Source: Gammaproteobacteria bacterium (GTDB taxonomy: Bacteria > Pseudomonadota > Gammaproteobacteria > Pseudomonadales > Azotimanducaceae). Taken from it: a stretch of 64,000 nt of DNA. The stretch is taken from the NCBI GenBank assembly GCA_009841635.1, contig VXLJ01000019.1, positions 1 through 64,000 on the forward strand. Reading direction: 5' to 3'. Below the pieces are notes generated by a model that saw only the letters and a program-made list of their open reading frames with translations, had not been told where the DNA came from and did not search any database. Made by a program: the position numbers and the translations under genes. Of the stretch, positions 52,949 through 60,068 are shown piece by piece (positions within the stretch are counted from its first letter, which is position 1; the number at the start of each line of letters is the position of its first letter).

Positions 52949-54015
52949 AGTTCGTCAGTGCCTCGGTCACCATTCAAATCAAGCGGAAAATACAGGACGA
53001 ATTCCGTGAACCCCGGTTCGCTGGCGCAAGTAATCAGTCCTTTGTGCAAACCGACGATCGTGTGCGTAATGGCCAGGCCTAACCCCGTTCCTGAGGCTGT
53101 GCCGGTGACCAAAGGCAGAAAAATTTGGTCTTTGATGCTCTCGGGAATGCCGACACCATTGTCTTTGATGTGAATGCAAGCGACGACCGGATAGCGTTTC
53201 GCACCAATCGTAAACTGGTTTTCAACTCGAGTCTTTATGACTAGTTGTGGTGCATCGCAAGATTGTGTAGCCTCTTGTGCATTGCGAACCAAATTCAGAA
53301 ACGCTTGCAACAATTGATCGAAGTCACCTTGCATGGACGGTAAGCTGGGGTCGTAATCACGAACGATTTCACAACTAGATTCCGTGTCGTTTGCCACAAC
53401 ACGAAGGACACGTTCGATGACTTCATGTATGTTCACTGGTTCGAAACACGGTGTGTGGTTTGGACTAAGCAAACGATCTACTAGCGTGCGTAGCCGATCA
53501 ACTTCCTCAATAATCAAATCCGTGTATTCGGTTTGTGTCTTGGTCGCAAGTTCGCCGCGCAGAAGTTGCGCCGCGCCGCGAATGCTGCCGAGGGGATTTT
53601 TGATCTCGTGGGCTATGCCACGCACCAAATGGCGACTCGTGAGTTGAGCATTGCGCATTTGTTCTTCTTTGCTAATGAACAACATACGGTCCAGCGGCTC
53701 GATTTCGAACAACAATCGTGCTTCGTCAATCGGAGATACGGCGATGTTCACCATGGCCCGTTCGTTTTTCAATGACAGCGATAGCTGAATTTCGCGTAAG
53801 GTATAGATTTCGTAGTCATTGAAACATCGCTGTAACGCGGCCTCTTGAACGGCTTCCCCCGCAAACACGGACTCAAACTTCTTGCCTCTTAATTGCTCTG
53901 TACTGCCGCCGCAAAACACCTCAGCTGCGTCGTTCATGTACTCAATGGTGAAATGACGATCCACCACGACAAGTGCCATTTTGACAGCATTCAAGATGTC
54001 ATGGTGGGCGTACAT
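52945..54015 (-). CDS. ntrB: Nitrogen regulation sensor kinase NtrB
   Basis: Soluble two-component kinase/phosphatase for NtrC, controlled by PII proteins. It has an N-terminal PAS-like sensor (residues ~5-105), the phosphorylated His136 in RGIAHEIKNPLGSIRG, and the ATP-binding G boxes KDNGVGIPE and VTGTASGTGLGLAI. Length of 356 residues fits. The ATG at 54015 is preceded by a sigma-54 promoter and two NtrC boxes. In enterobacteria ntrBC follows glnA; here glnA is not upstream, and an unrelated epimerase gene sits there on the same strand. Confidence 0.95.
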   Translation of the reverse strand: MYAHHDILNAVKMALVVVDRHFTIEYMNDAAEVFCGGSTEQLRGKKFESVFAGEAVQEAALQRCFNDYEIYTLREIQLSLSLKNERAMVNIAVSPIDEARLLFEIEPLDRMLFISKEEQMRNAQLTSRHLVRGIAHEIKNPLGSIRGAAQLLRGELATKTQTEYTDLIIEEVDRLRTLVDRLLSPNHTPCFEPVNIHEVIERVLRVVANDTESSCEIVRDYDPSLPSMQGDFDQLLQAFLNLVRNAQEATQSCDAPQLVIKTRVENQFTIGAKRYPVVACIHIKDNGVGIPESIKDQIFLPLVTGTASGTGLGLAITHTIVGLHKGLITCASEPGFTEFVLYFPLDLNGDRGTDEL

Positions 54016-54046
54016 GATGGTGAAACGATGTAATTTCGCTAGATTT

Positions 54047-54063
54047 AAGCAAAAATCGTGCCA
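54047..54063 (-). promoter_or_regulatory. Sigma-54 (-24/-12) promoter of ntrBC
   Basis: TGGCACGATTTTTGCTT on the minus strand matches the sigma-54 consensus TGGCACG-N4-TTGC, with GG and GC 12 bases apart. Transcription would start near 54037, about 20 bases before the ntrB ATG. Together with the NtrC boxes upstream it makes a complete enhancer-dependent promoter. Confidence 0.85.
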
Positions 54064-54100
54064 GCTGTATGGTGTTAAAAAGCGGCTTTTTTAGCAGAAT

Positions 54101-54117
54101 TGCACAATTTTAGTGCA
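54101..54117 (-). promoter_or_regulatory. NtrC binding site 1
   Basis: TGCACAATTTTAGTGCA, a 17-base palindrome agreeing with the NtrC consensus TGCAC-N7-GTGCA. Its centre is about 72 bases upstream of the predicted start of transcription, in the range of enhancer sites. Confidence 0.8.
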
Positions 54118-54123
54118 GGTTTA

Positions 54124-54140
54124 TGCTCACATTGTGTGCA
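54124..54140 (-). promoter_or_regulatory. NtrC binding site 2 (weaker)
   Basis: TGCTCACATTGTGTGCA, a 17-base near-palindrome, centred 23 bases (about two helical turns) beyond site 1, so dimers could bind the same DNA face and cooperate. One half differs from consensus by an extra base within the TGC-CAC element. Confidence 0.6.
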
Positions 54141-54204
54141 ATAAAGCGCTAAAGCATGTCAACCTTGATTAAAACTAACGCGAGCTTGACTTAAGAGTAA
54201 GCGT

Positions 54205-54231
54205 ATGGGAGGAACGGACCGTACCTCCCAT
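54205..54231 (-). terminator. Strong hairpin after the epimerase gene
   Basis: ATGGGAGGAACGG and ACCGTACCTCCCAT pair in a 13-base stem with one mismatch. It lies just downstream of the epimerase stop (54242) and upstream of the NtrC boxes, so it probably insulates ntrBC from readthrough. A U tract is not evident on the minus strand. Confidence 0.45.
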
Positions 54232-54241
54232 GCTTTTGTGC

Positions 54242-55342
54242 CTAGCTAGATAGGATTCCGATAGCGTAATAAGAATCGATGGTGTCGCGGACCGTTTCCT
54301 CAATCGAGTAGGAGTCCAAACCCAATTCCTCCTTGGCAAGCAAACAATATGACCGTGGCGAATCGTAAGTTTCTTGTGCAGGTTGGTCGCCATCCATCTC
54401 TTCACCACCGATTTCGGCTACGTTGGGATAGAGATCGTACATCAATTGCTGCAATTCCCACGTAAACAGTTCGCCGCTCCGGTCTGGCGCGGACAGAATG
54501 TAGCGGGAGCCATTCGTGCTCAAGGTGCTTTCAGCCGCTAATCGGTGAGCACGCGCCGTATCGCGGACGTCGACACAATTCCACAGCATCCGACCCCCAG
54601 CTGACTTTTTGTAAGGCTTGCCTTCCATCATGTACCGCATGCAGTTTTGCCAACTCCAGCCTTGGTCATGATTGACGCACATGAGCGGTCCAATGACGTG
54701 CAAGGGGAGTATCGCCATGGCGTCGAAGGTGCCGTCTTCCTCTGCACGTTGGTAAATCATGCGTTCGGTGTTGGCTTTCGCCATGGCGTAAGCGATATCC
54801 CTATTGAGTGGGATCTGCTCTTCGGTCCAGCGACCTCGATAGCCTTCGATGTTGTCCCCGCACCAATCTTTTTCGGTGAACACGTAGCCCCGAGGTCGCG
54901 GATGGCCAACCGCAGCGAATGAGCTGGTGAAGATAAACCTTTTTAAGGCGCCACCTTTCATGGCGCTTTCCAGCACGTGGGTCACTTCGGTGAAACAACC
55001 ATCGTAGACCTCTTGGGGCGTTTCGCGGTTGTAGCCAACTGCCGCCCCGGCATGAATTACTGCACTGCAACCTTGAAACGCTGCGTCGTAACTGCCTGGT
55101 GAATTGAGATCGCCTTCACAGATTTCCAGACTGCCACGATATGAAGGGTCATTGCCTAATTCGACCAAATGGTCGACTTTGTCCGCCCTGGTTTTGTCGC
55201 GCACACAAGCACGGGTCGCATAACCTTGGTCGAGAAGATCTTCGACGATCCAAGAGCCAATGTAACCACTCGCACCGGTTACGGCCACGGGACCGTCTTT
55301 GGGCGAAACAGCTCGCGACATAGATTCAGATGTGGCAGCCAT
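54242..55342 (-). CDS. NAD-dependent epimerase/reductase (dihydroflavonol reductase-like)
   Basis: Extended short-chain dehydrogenase of 366 residues. The cofactor motif is VTGASGYIGSWIVEDLL near residue 21, the catalytic region includes FTSSFAAVGHPRP and the Tyr-x3-Lys in AYAMAKANTERM near residue 197 (Y-x-M-A-K). The substrate region is longer than in sugar epimerases and resembles dihydroflavonol-4-reductase-like enzymes, which reduce ketones or aldehydes with NADPH. It lies between a hairpin preceding ntrBC and the TusA-like gene, with no overlapping partners. Substrate unknown. Confidence 0.8.
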   Translation of the reverse strand: MAATSESMSRAVSPKDGPVAVTGASGYIGSWIVEDLLDQGYATRACVRDKTRADKVDHLVELGNDPSYRGSLEICEGDLNSPGSYDAAFQGCSAVIHAGAAVGYNRETPQEVYDGCFTEVTHVLESAMKGGALKRFIFTSSFAAVGHPRPRGYVFTEKDWCGDNIEGYRGRWTEEQIPLNRDIAYAMAKANTERMIYQRAEEDGTFDAMAILPLHVIGPLMCVNHDQGWSWQNCMRYMMEGKPYKKSAGGRMLWNCVDVRDTARAHRLAAESTLSTNGSRYILSAPDRSGELFTWELQQLMYDLYPNVAEIGGEEMDGDQPAQETYDSPRSYCLLAKEELGLDSYSIEETVRDTIDSYYAIGILSS

Positions 55343-55456
55343 GGTCGTTCCTAATCAAAACGCGGGATTTTAGGAGTCAGATCAGGTTCGGCTTGCAACG
55401 CTACTCAAAAGGGCGAAGCGCACGATAACGACCGTTTGCCTACCAACCGACTGAAG

Positions 55457-55693
55457 TCAACGTTGTGGCGTCGCTTTTACCGTCACGCGATATTCGTTTT
55501 CAGTTTGCCGAGATGATAGGTGAACATGACCATTCACACGACACCAGCTGGGGATATCTTCCAATACGCCTGGGTCTGTGGCCACGACCGTGACTTCAAC
55601 AGCTTCATCGACTTGCCGTGCAAATTCTTGCAATTTCACCACCGGTAAGGGACAGAGTAAACCGCGCGCGTCGATGACTGTCGCGCTAACCAT
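55457..55693 (-). CDS. TusA-like sulfur carrier protein
   Basis: Small sulfurtransferase-fold protein of 78 residues. The hallmark Cys-Pro motif is RGLLCPLPVVKL, with Cys14 the likely persulfide carrier. The rest (VTVVATDPGVLEDIPSW) matches the two-layer TusA fold. It begins at ATG 55693, sharing one base with the stop of the preceding PP-loop enzyme (TAATG). This tight coupling suggests it delivers sulfur to that enzyme. The last part is polar and lacks the second Cys of DsrE-type partners. Confidence 0.85.
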   Translation of the reverse strand: MVSATVIDARGLLCPLPVVKLQEFARQVDEAVEVTVVATDPGVLEDIPSWCRVNGHVHLSSRQTENEYRVTVKATPQR

Positions 55694-56760
55694 TAATTAG
55701 TGAGAAGCCAAGCGGCCGGCAACTCATGAGGTGCCATCGGTTGGATGGCAAACTCCTCAGATACACCCGTCAAATCTGTGTAGCGAACCATCACTTCAGC
55801 GGCTTCGCGTCCGCGACTGTAACGCGCTACGATGCTTGCTGCGTTGCGCCGTTCGGCATGCGAAAGGTCGCCATCAACTAGGCACAGCGGACCTTCGTGG
55901 GAGAGGGTCGTGAGGTGTTGAAACTTGTGTCTAAAGCCATGCAGAAACCGATTTTCACCTTCGCGCCGCCCGACGATGAGCTTGTAGTGTGGGGCAGGAC
56001 GAATGTGGCGTCCGATTTTGAGCAGCACAACGTCTTCAATATCGTAATCGCGCTTACCACGCGCAGCCCATAGATCCCGCAGTTTCTTGGTGTAGCTCTC
56101 GTCGGTTAGAAAGCAACACCCACCCGCCGGTTGACTCCATTCAGTGATGCCAAGTGACTTCGCTAGTTCGATTTGAGGCTTGCGACTTCGTCCGGAAAAG
56201 CCATAGAGCTTGTCTGGATCCACCCAACCTTCGCGCTCTGGCAAAGTTGTGGGTAAATGCTTCGCCGACAATGGTCGTAACAAGCGATCATGCGCACCTG
56301 ATTCCTTTGCAATCAGCGGCATGGTTTGCGCACGCTGCGACTTAGGGCGTTGGCCAATGACTTCGCCGGTGATGACAAAGTCGAACGGTTTGCCGTCGTT
56401 GCCGACCAAATCTAAGGCGTGATTCACCATAAATATCTTGCAATCTAGGCATGGATTCAATAGACGACCGTAACCATGCGTGGGATTGATGACGACGTCT
56501 TTGTAATCTTCTGAGATGTCGACAATTTGCATAGGAATGCCAATTTGTTCAGCACTCCAAAGCGCAGAATGTCGCTTCGGCTTAGCTTTTTTTGGGGAAT
56601 TGACGGCTTGCGTATGACCTTCAACGCAAAAACCTGTAAAGAAATTCACCCCTTCGACATAAATTCCCTGTGCCTGCACGATTTTTGCCGCAAGCATCGA
56701 GTCAAGACCGCCAGATATCAGTGCGACCGCACGCGGTTTAAAGGCTGGCGAGGAGTTCAT
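55693..56760 (-). CDS. PP-loop ATPase, probable RNA thiolation enzyme (ThiI/MnmA-like core with NFACT-R-like tail)
   Basis: A 355-residue adenylating enzyme. The ATP pyrophosphatase motif SGGLDS is at residues 16-21. Cysteines include GFCVEG, the pair NPCLDC and QPAGGCCFLTD, which could carry sulfur or coordinate a metal. The core resembles tRNA thiouridylases. The C-terminal ~110 residues (KIGRHIRPAPHYKLIVGRRE and GPLCLVDGDLSHAERRNAAS) resemble the NFACT-R RNA-binding module; fusions of this module with PP-loop thiolases have been predicted to modify RNA. Coupled with the TusA-like protein it should form a sulfur-transfer pathway. It is divergent from dtd. The target RNA and position are unknown. 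Confidence 0.7.
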   Translation of the reverse strand: MNSSPAFKPRAVALISGGLDSMLAAKIVQAQGIYVEGVNFFTGFCVEGHTQAVNSPKKAKPKRHSALWSAEQIGIPMQIVDISEDYKDVVINPTHGYGRLLNPCLDCKIFMVNHALDLVGNDGKPFDFVITGEVIGQRPKSQRAQTMPLIAKESGAHDRLLRPLSAKHLPTTLPEREGWVDPDKLYGFSGRSRKPQIELAKSLGITEWSQPAGGCCFLTDESYTKKLRDLWAARGKRDYDIEDVVLLKIGRHIRPAPHYKLIVGRREGENRFLHGFRHKFQHLTTLSHEGPLCLVDGDLSHAERRNAASIVARYSRGREAAEVMVRYTDLTGVSEEFAIQPMAPHELPAAWLLTN

Positions 56761-56783
56761 GCACGGAATTTTAGGAGCGAGTA

Positions 56784-57224
56784 TTGAAAGCCCACTTGCA
56801 GCGCGTTAGTCGAGCGTCGGTCGCGGTGGACGATCAAACCATCGCATCGATTGAGAAGGGACTGCTGGTTTTGCTCGCGATCGAGCACGGCGATAGCGAA
56901 GTTCAAGCCGATTGGCTAGCGAAAAAGACATCTTCTCTTCGCATCTTCCCAAGTGACGACAAGGAGATGGATCTTTCAGTTTCGGATATTGGTGGGAGCG
57001 TTTTGGTGATTTCGCAATTCACGTTAGCTGCTGATATTCGCAAGGGTAACCGACCAAATTTCTCAAACGCGGCCGAACCCGAGTTGGCGGCTCCCTTAGT
57101 GGCACGATTTGTGACCACGCTGCAAAACTATGTCACGGATGTATGTGAAGGAGAGTTTGGCGCAAATATGCAGGTGAGTTTGACGAACGACGGGCCTGTC
57201 ACGATGCTTCTTGAAAGGCAATGA
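56784..57224 (+). CDS. dtd: D-aminoacyl-tRNA deacylase
   Basis: Hydrolyses D-amino acids wrongly attached to tRNA, such as D-Tyr-tRNA. The family motifs are ISQFTLAADIRKGNRPNFSNA near residue 80 (SQFTL) and MQVSLTNDGPVTMLLE near residue 130 (NDGPVT), which together form the chiral pocket. Length of 146 residues is exactly typical. The start is TTG at 56784, giving the usual MKAHLQRVSRASVAVDD. It is divergent from the PP-loop gene by 23 bases, so the two share a very short promoter region. Confidence 0.95.
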   Translation: MKAHLQRVSRASVAVDDQTIASIEKGLLVLLAIEHGDSEVQADWLAKKTSSLRIFPSDDKEMDLSVSDIGGSVLVISQFTLAADIRKGNRPNFSNAAEPELAAPLVARFVTTLQNYVTDVCEGEFGANMQVSLTNDGPVTMLLERQ

Positions 57225-57471
57225 AAACTATTTTCAGGGTGTCTAACTTACTCGTAGGCGCTTGAACTCGGCTAGTGGAAGATGTGGTTCCAGAATGATG
57301 ACAAGCGCATTTCTCGAACTCTGAATTGGGTATTTAGTGAGAGTCGTCATGGCGAGCCGGGTTGAGTCATTCTTGTCCTCTGCTCACGCAGCCCTTGCGG
57401 ATAGCTTGCATTTCACTGTTTCGAGTGTTTTGTAATCTTGCACTGATACATAGAGGCCGGCCATAGTTTTT

Positions 57472-58731
57472 GTGAAGTTTCGGATCCCGAGTACCTTCCT
57501 TGCGTTGTTTTTGGTAATTAGCGTTGCCGCGGAACAGACCAAGCAGGGCGTTTCGTTAGAGGCGGCCGTCGCAATGGCGTTGGTAAACAACCCAAATGTA
57601 GAACAGCACCGAGCACGAGCGGATTCTTACTCATTCTTACAAGAGGCCGCAGACGCTCTTCCTGCGCCTGCCATACGAACGGGCCTGATGAACGTACCGA
57701 TTGATACGTTTTCACTTGACGTTGAACCCATGTCGCAGAGCTTGATTGGCGTACGCCAGCATGTCCCGCCACGAGGCGTTCGCAAAGCAGCAAGTCTCCG
57801 TTTTACGAAACAAGCGGAAGCGAACCAGCAGCTCGCCCGGGCGGAAAATAAAAAGACCATTCATGCAACGCGAACTGCGTGGTTGACTGCAAACCTGCAT
57901 GACCATGCCATTGCGCTTAACTCTCAAGCTCGGGAGCTGCTCGCTAATTTGAACCAAATCGTTCGTGCTCGTTACGCGGCCGGCGAAGAATTGCAGTTGG
58001 CGGTGTTGGCCGCAGAGCTGGAACAGAGTCGCTTGGATAGTCGCCTTCTGGATATTGAACGACGCAAATCGGATGCGCTAGAAAATCTCAAATACTTGAT
58101 CGGTCACACCGAAGCACTCGCGTTAGACACCACATTGCCGGTATGGGAAACCGTGCCGCTCAAGCGTGAACTACTGAGTGCGCTTGACCGACACCCTAAG
58201 GTGCAAGCAGCGGATTCACTCATCGCAGCGGAAATAGCTCAAATGAGTCAGCATGAAGCCGAAAATAACCCCGCGTGGCAATTTGACGTCAGCTACGGGC
58301 TTCGTTCTGGCAACCACCCCAACGAACAATCTCGCGCCGATCTAGCCAGTGCGTCAGTGAGCGTTTCCGTCCCTTGGTTTGCGCGAGAACAAAATCAGAT
58401 GCGTGTCAGTGCGGCGCGAGCCAAAAAGGTCGCCGCCGAGCAGGCAAAACTAGTCTTGCTGCGCAACATGCGTGCTGAGATTCTGAGAGCGTACGAGGAT
58501 TGGGAAACCCTGACAGCTCAACATGAACTGCTAACGGAGACCCTGGTGCCACAAGCCAGCAGTCACGCCCAAGCAGCTTTACAAGCGTATCAAAACAAAG
58601 AAGGTAGCTACACCGAGGTCCTTTTAAGTTACGTGACCGAAGTTGAAACGAATCTAGAGTTGCACCGAGTCACTATCGACCGCCTGCAGACTTGGGCGAA
58701 GATTGATTCGTTGAATGGGCTGACCGAATGA
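57472..58731 (+). CDS. Outer-membrane efflux protein (TolC family), CusC-like
   Basis: Outer-membrane channel of a tripartite efflux system. A signal peptide (FLALFLVISVAAEQ) is followed by long helices with heptad character and two OEP repeats: about residues 25-200 and 215-410. It includes VSLEAAVAMALVNNPNVEQ (typical TolC start of domain) and KVQAADSLIAAEIAQM. The start is GTG at 57472 with a weak ribosome site. The 3' end overlaps the periplasmic adaptor gene by four bases (ATGA), so it is the first gene of a Cus-type operon. The name CusC is by context, not by specific residues. Confidence 0.8.
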   Translation: MKFRIPSTFLALFLVISVAAEQTKQGVSLEAAVAMALVNNPNVEQHRARADSYSFLQEAADALPAPAIRTGLMNVPIDTFSLDVEPMSQSLIGVRQHVPPRGVRKAASLRFTKQAEANQQLARAENKKTIHATRTAWLTANLHDHAIALNSQARELLANLNQIVRARYAAGEELQLAVLAAELEQSRLDSRLLDIERRKSDALENLKYLIGHTEALALDTTLPVWETVPLKRELLSALDRHPKVQAADSLIAAEIAQMSQHEAENNPAWQFDVSYGLRSGNHPNEQSRADLASASVSVSVPWFAREQNQMRVSAARAKKVAAEQAKLVLLRNMRAEILRAYEDWETLTAQHELLTETLVPQASSHAQAALQAYQNKEGSYTEVLLSYVTEVETNLELHRVTIDRLQTWAKIDSLNGLTE

Positions 58732-59957
58732 AGTTAGCCAGTCTATTAAGTCTTACATTGGTGCTTGGGTTTGCGCTTGGGTATGGCGCGTTTGCGTGGC
58801 TGGCATCGCAAGAAGCATCATCGGGTGCACAAGACAACCGTAGCGCAACGAATCAGCGAGAGATTCTCTATTGGGTCGCGCCAATGGATGCAAACTTTAG
58901 ACGAGATAAACCTGGGAAGTCACCTATGGGCATGGATCTCGTGCCTGTTTACGCAGACCAACAGGATTCGCAAGCCGATGCCATCACGATCGAACCAAGT
59001 GTGGTGCAGAATCTTGGGGTGCGAACTGCACCGGTCACCTACGGACCTTTGGTTCGTCAAATCGATACCGTAGGTTACGTCGAATACGATGAGAACGCGC
59101 TGCAGCATATTCATACGAGGGTCGATGGTTGGGTCGAGAAGCTCAGCGTTAAAGCTGAAGGTGACCCCGTTAAAGCCGGTGAAACCTTATTCGAGCTATA
59201 TTCCCGTACGTTAACGAACGCCCAGCAAGAATTCCTGCTCGCTAAAAAGGCATCTCAGTCTGCACTGCGGTCCGCTGCCTCAGAACGTCTGCTCACCTTA
59301 GGCATGACCACTAATGAACTTACTGAACTCGACCAAAATGAGGTTGTAAAAGAACGCATCAAGGTGGTTTCAACCGCGACCGGCGTTGTGACGATGCTCG
59401 GGGTGCGGGAAGGGGTTTATGTGACGCCATCGACCCATGTCATGTCGATTGCCGATTTAGAGCGCGTTTGGATTCTCGCCGAAGTTATGGAACGTCACGC
59501 CGATGCTGTCAAAATAGGGCAAGATGTGGTATTCGAAGTTGACGCAAAGCCTGGACAGCAATATGTAGGTGAAGTCGGTTACATCTATCCCGATTTAGAT
59601 CCAGTAACACGCAGCATGAAGGTAAGAATCGCTTTTACGAGCAACAATGCAGTATTACGACCGAATATGCTCGCACGCGTGAGCATTGCAATACCCAGCG
59701 ATGGCTCGTTTTATTCCGTGCCAACGTCAGCGGTCATTCACAGTGCAACCAATGATCGAGTCGTCCAAGCATTAGGGAATGGCCGATTCAAGTCCATTGA
59801 GGTACTGACCGGCTTTGAAGCGGGGGATCGCACAGCGATTTTGACGGGGCTTCAAGCGACTGATCGGGTTGTCGTTTCTGGGCAATTCCTCATCGATTCG
59901 GAATCCAATACCAGTACGTCTTTGGCTCGCCTTGAGACAGCTGCGCTTGACCCTTAG
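58728..59957 (+). CDS. cusB: RND efflux periplasmic adaptor, CusB-like (Cu/Ag)
   Basis: Membrane-fusion protein linking the inner pump to the outer channel. The N-terminal anchor ASLLSLTLVLGFALGYGAFA is followed by a heavy-metal-binding motif RREILYWVAPMDANFRRDKP-like segment at residues ~45-70 (ending KSPMGMDLVPVY), typical of CusB-type adaptors with methionine-based metal binding. The biotinyl-lipoyl part is IHTRVDGWVEKLSVKAEGD and the beta-barrel part lies near residues 225-320. It overlaps the TolC-type gene by four bases and precedes the RND pump by 111 bases. Cu(I)/Ag(I) specificity agrees with the pump. Confidence 0.85.
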   Translation: MKLASLLSLTLVLGFALGYGAFAWLASQEASSGAQDNRSATNQREILYWVAPMDANFRRDKPGKSPMGMDLVPVYADQQDSQADAITIEPSVVQNLGVRTAPVTYGPLVRQIDTVGYVEYDENALQHIHTRVDGWVEKLSVKAEGDPVKAGETLFELYSRTLTNAQQEFLLAKKASQSALRSAASERLLTLGMTTNELTELDQNEVVKERIKVVSTATGVVTMLGVREGVYVTPSTHVMSIADLERVWILAEVMERHADAVKIGQDVVFEVDAKPGQQYVGEVGYIYPDLDPVTRSMKVRIAFTSNNAVLRPNMLARVSIAIPSDGSFYSVPTSAVIHSATNDRVVQALGNGRFKSIEVLTGFEAGDRTAILTGLQATDRVVVSGQFLIDSESNTSTSLARLETAALDP

Positions 59958-60068
59958 AAAGCACGGTGAGGAAGTGATCATTGGTGTCGCTTGTATGTTT
60001 ATTTATACAGTTACTTCGTCCTACATAACCAATATTGAAGCCTTCATCTAGCAAATCCTCGCTCGGTT

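Noticed and set aside
1750-54250. Recurring AGCTAGC-like heptamers near gene ends (for example 1757, 8620, 9298, 17215, 20991, 47238)
   Set aside because: Total GCTAGC count seems near random expectation for this length; partly explained by TAG stop codons, and no longer repeat surrounds them.
59869-60051. 60-residue ORF spanning the gap between cusB and cusA
   Set aside because: Most of it overlaps cusB in another frame and it has no good ribosome site; the hydrophobic end is probably chance.
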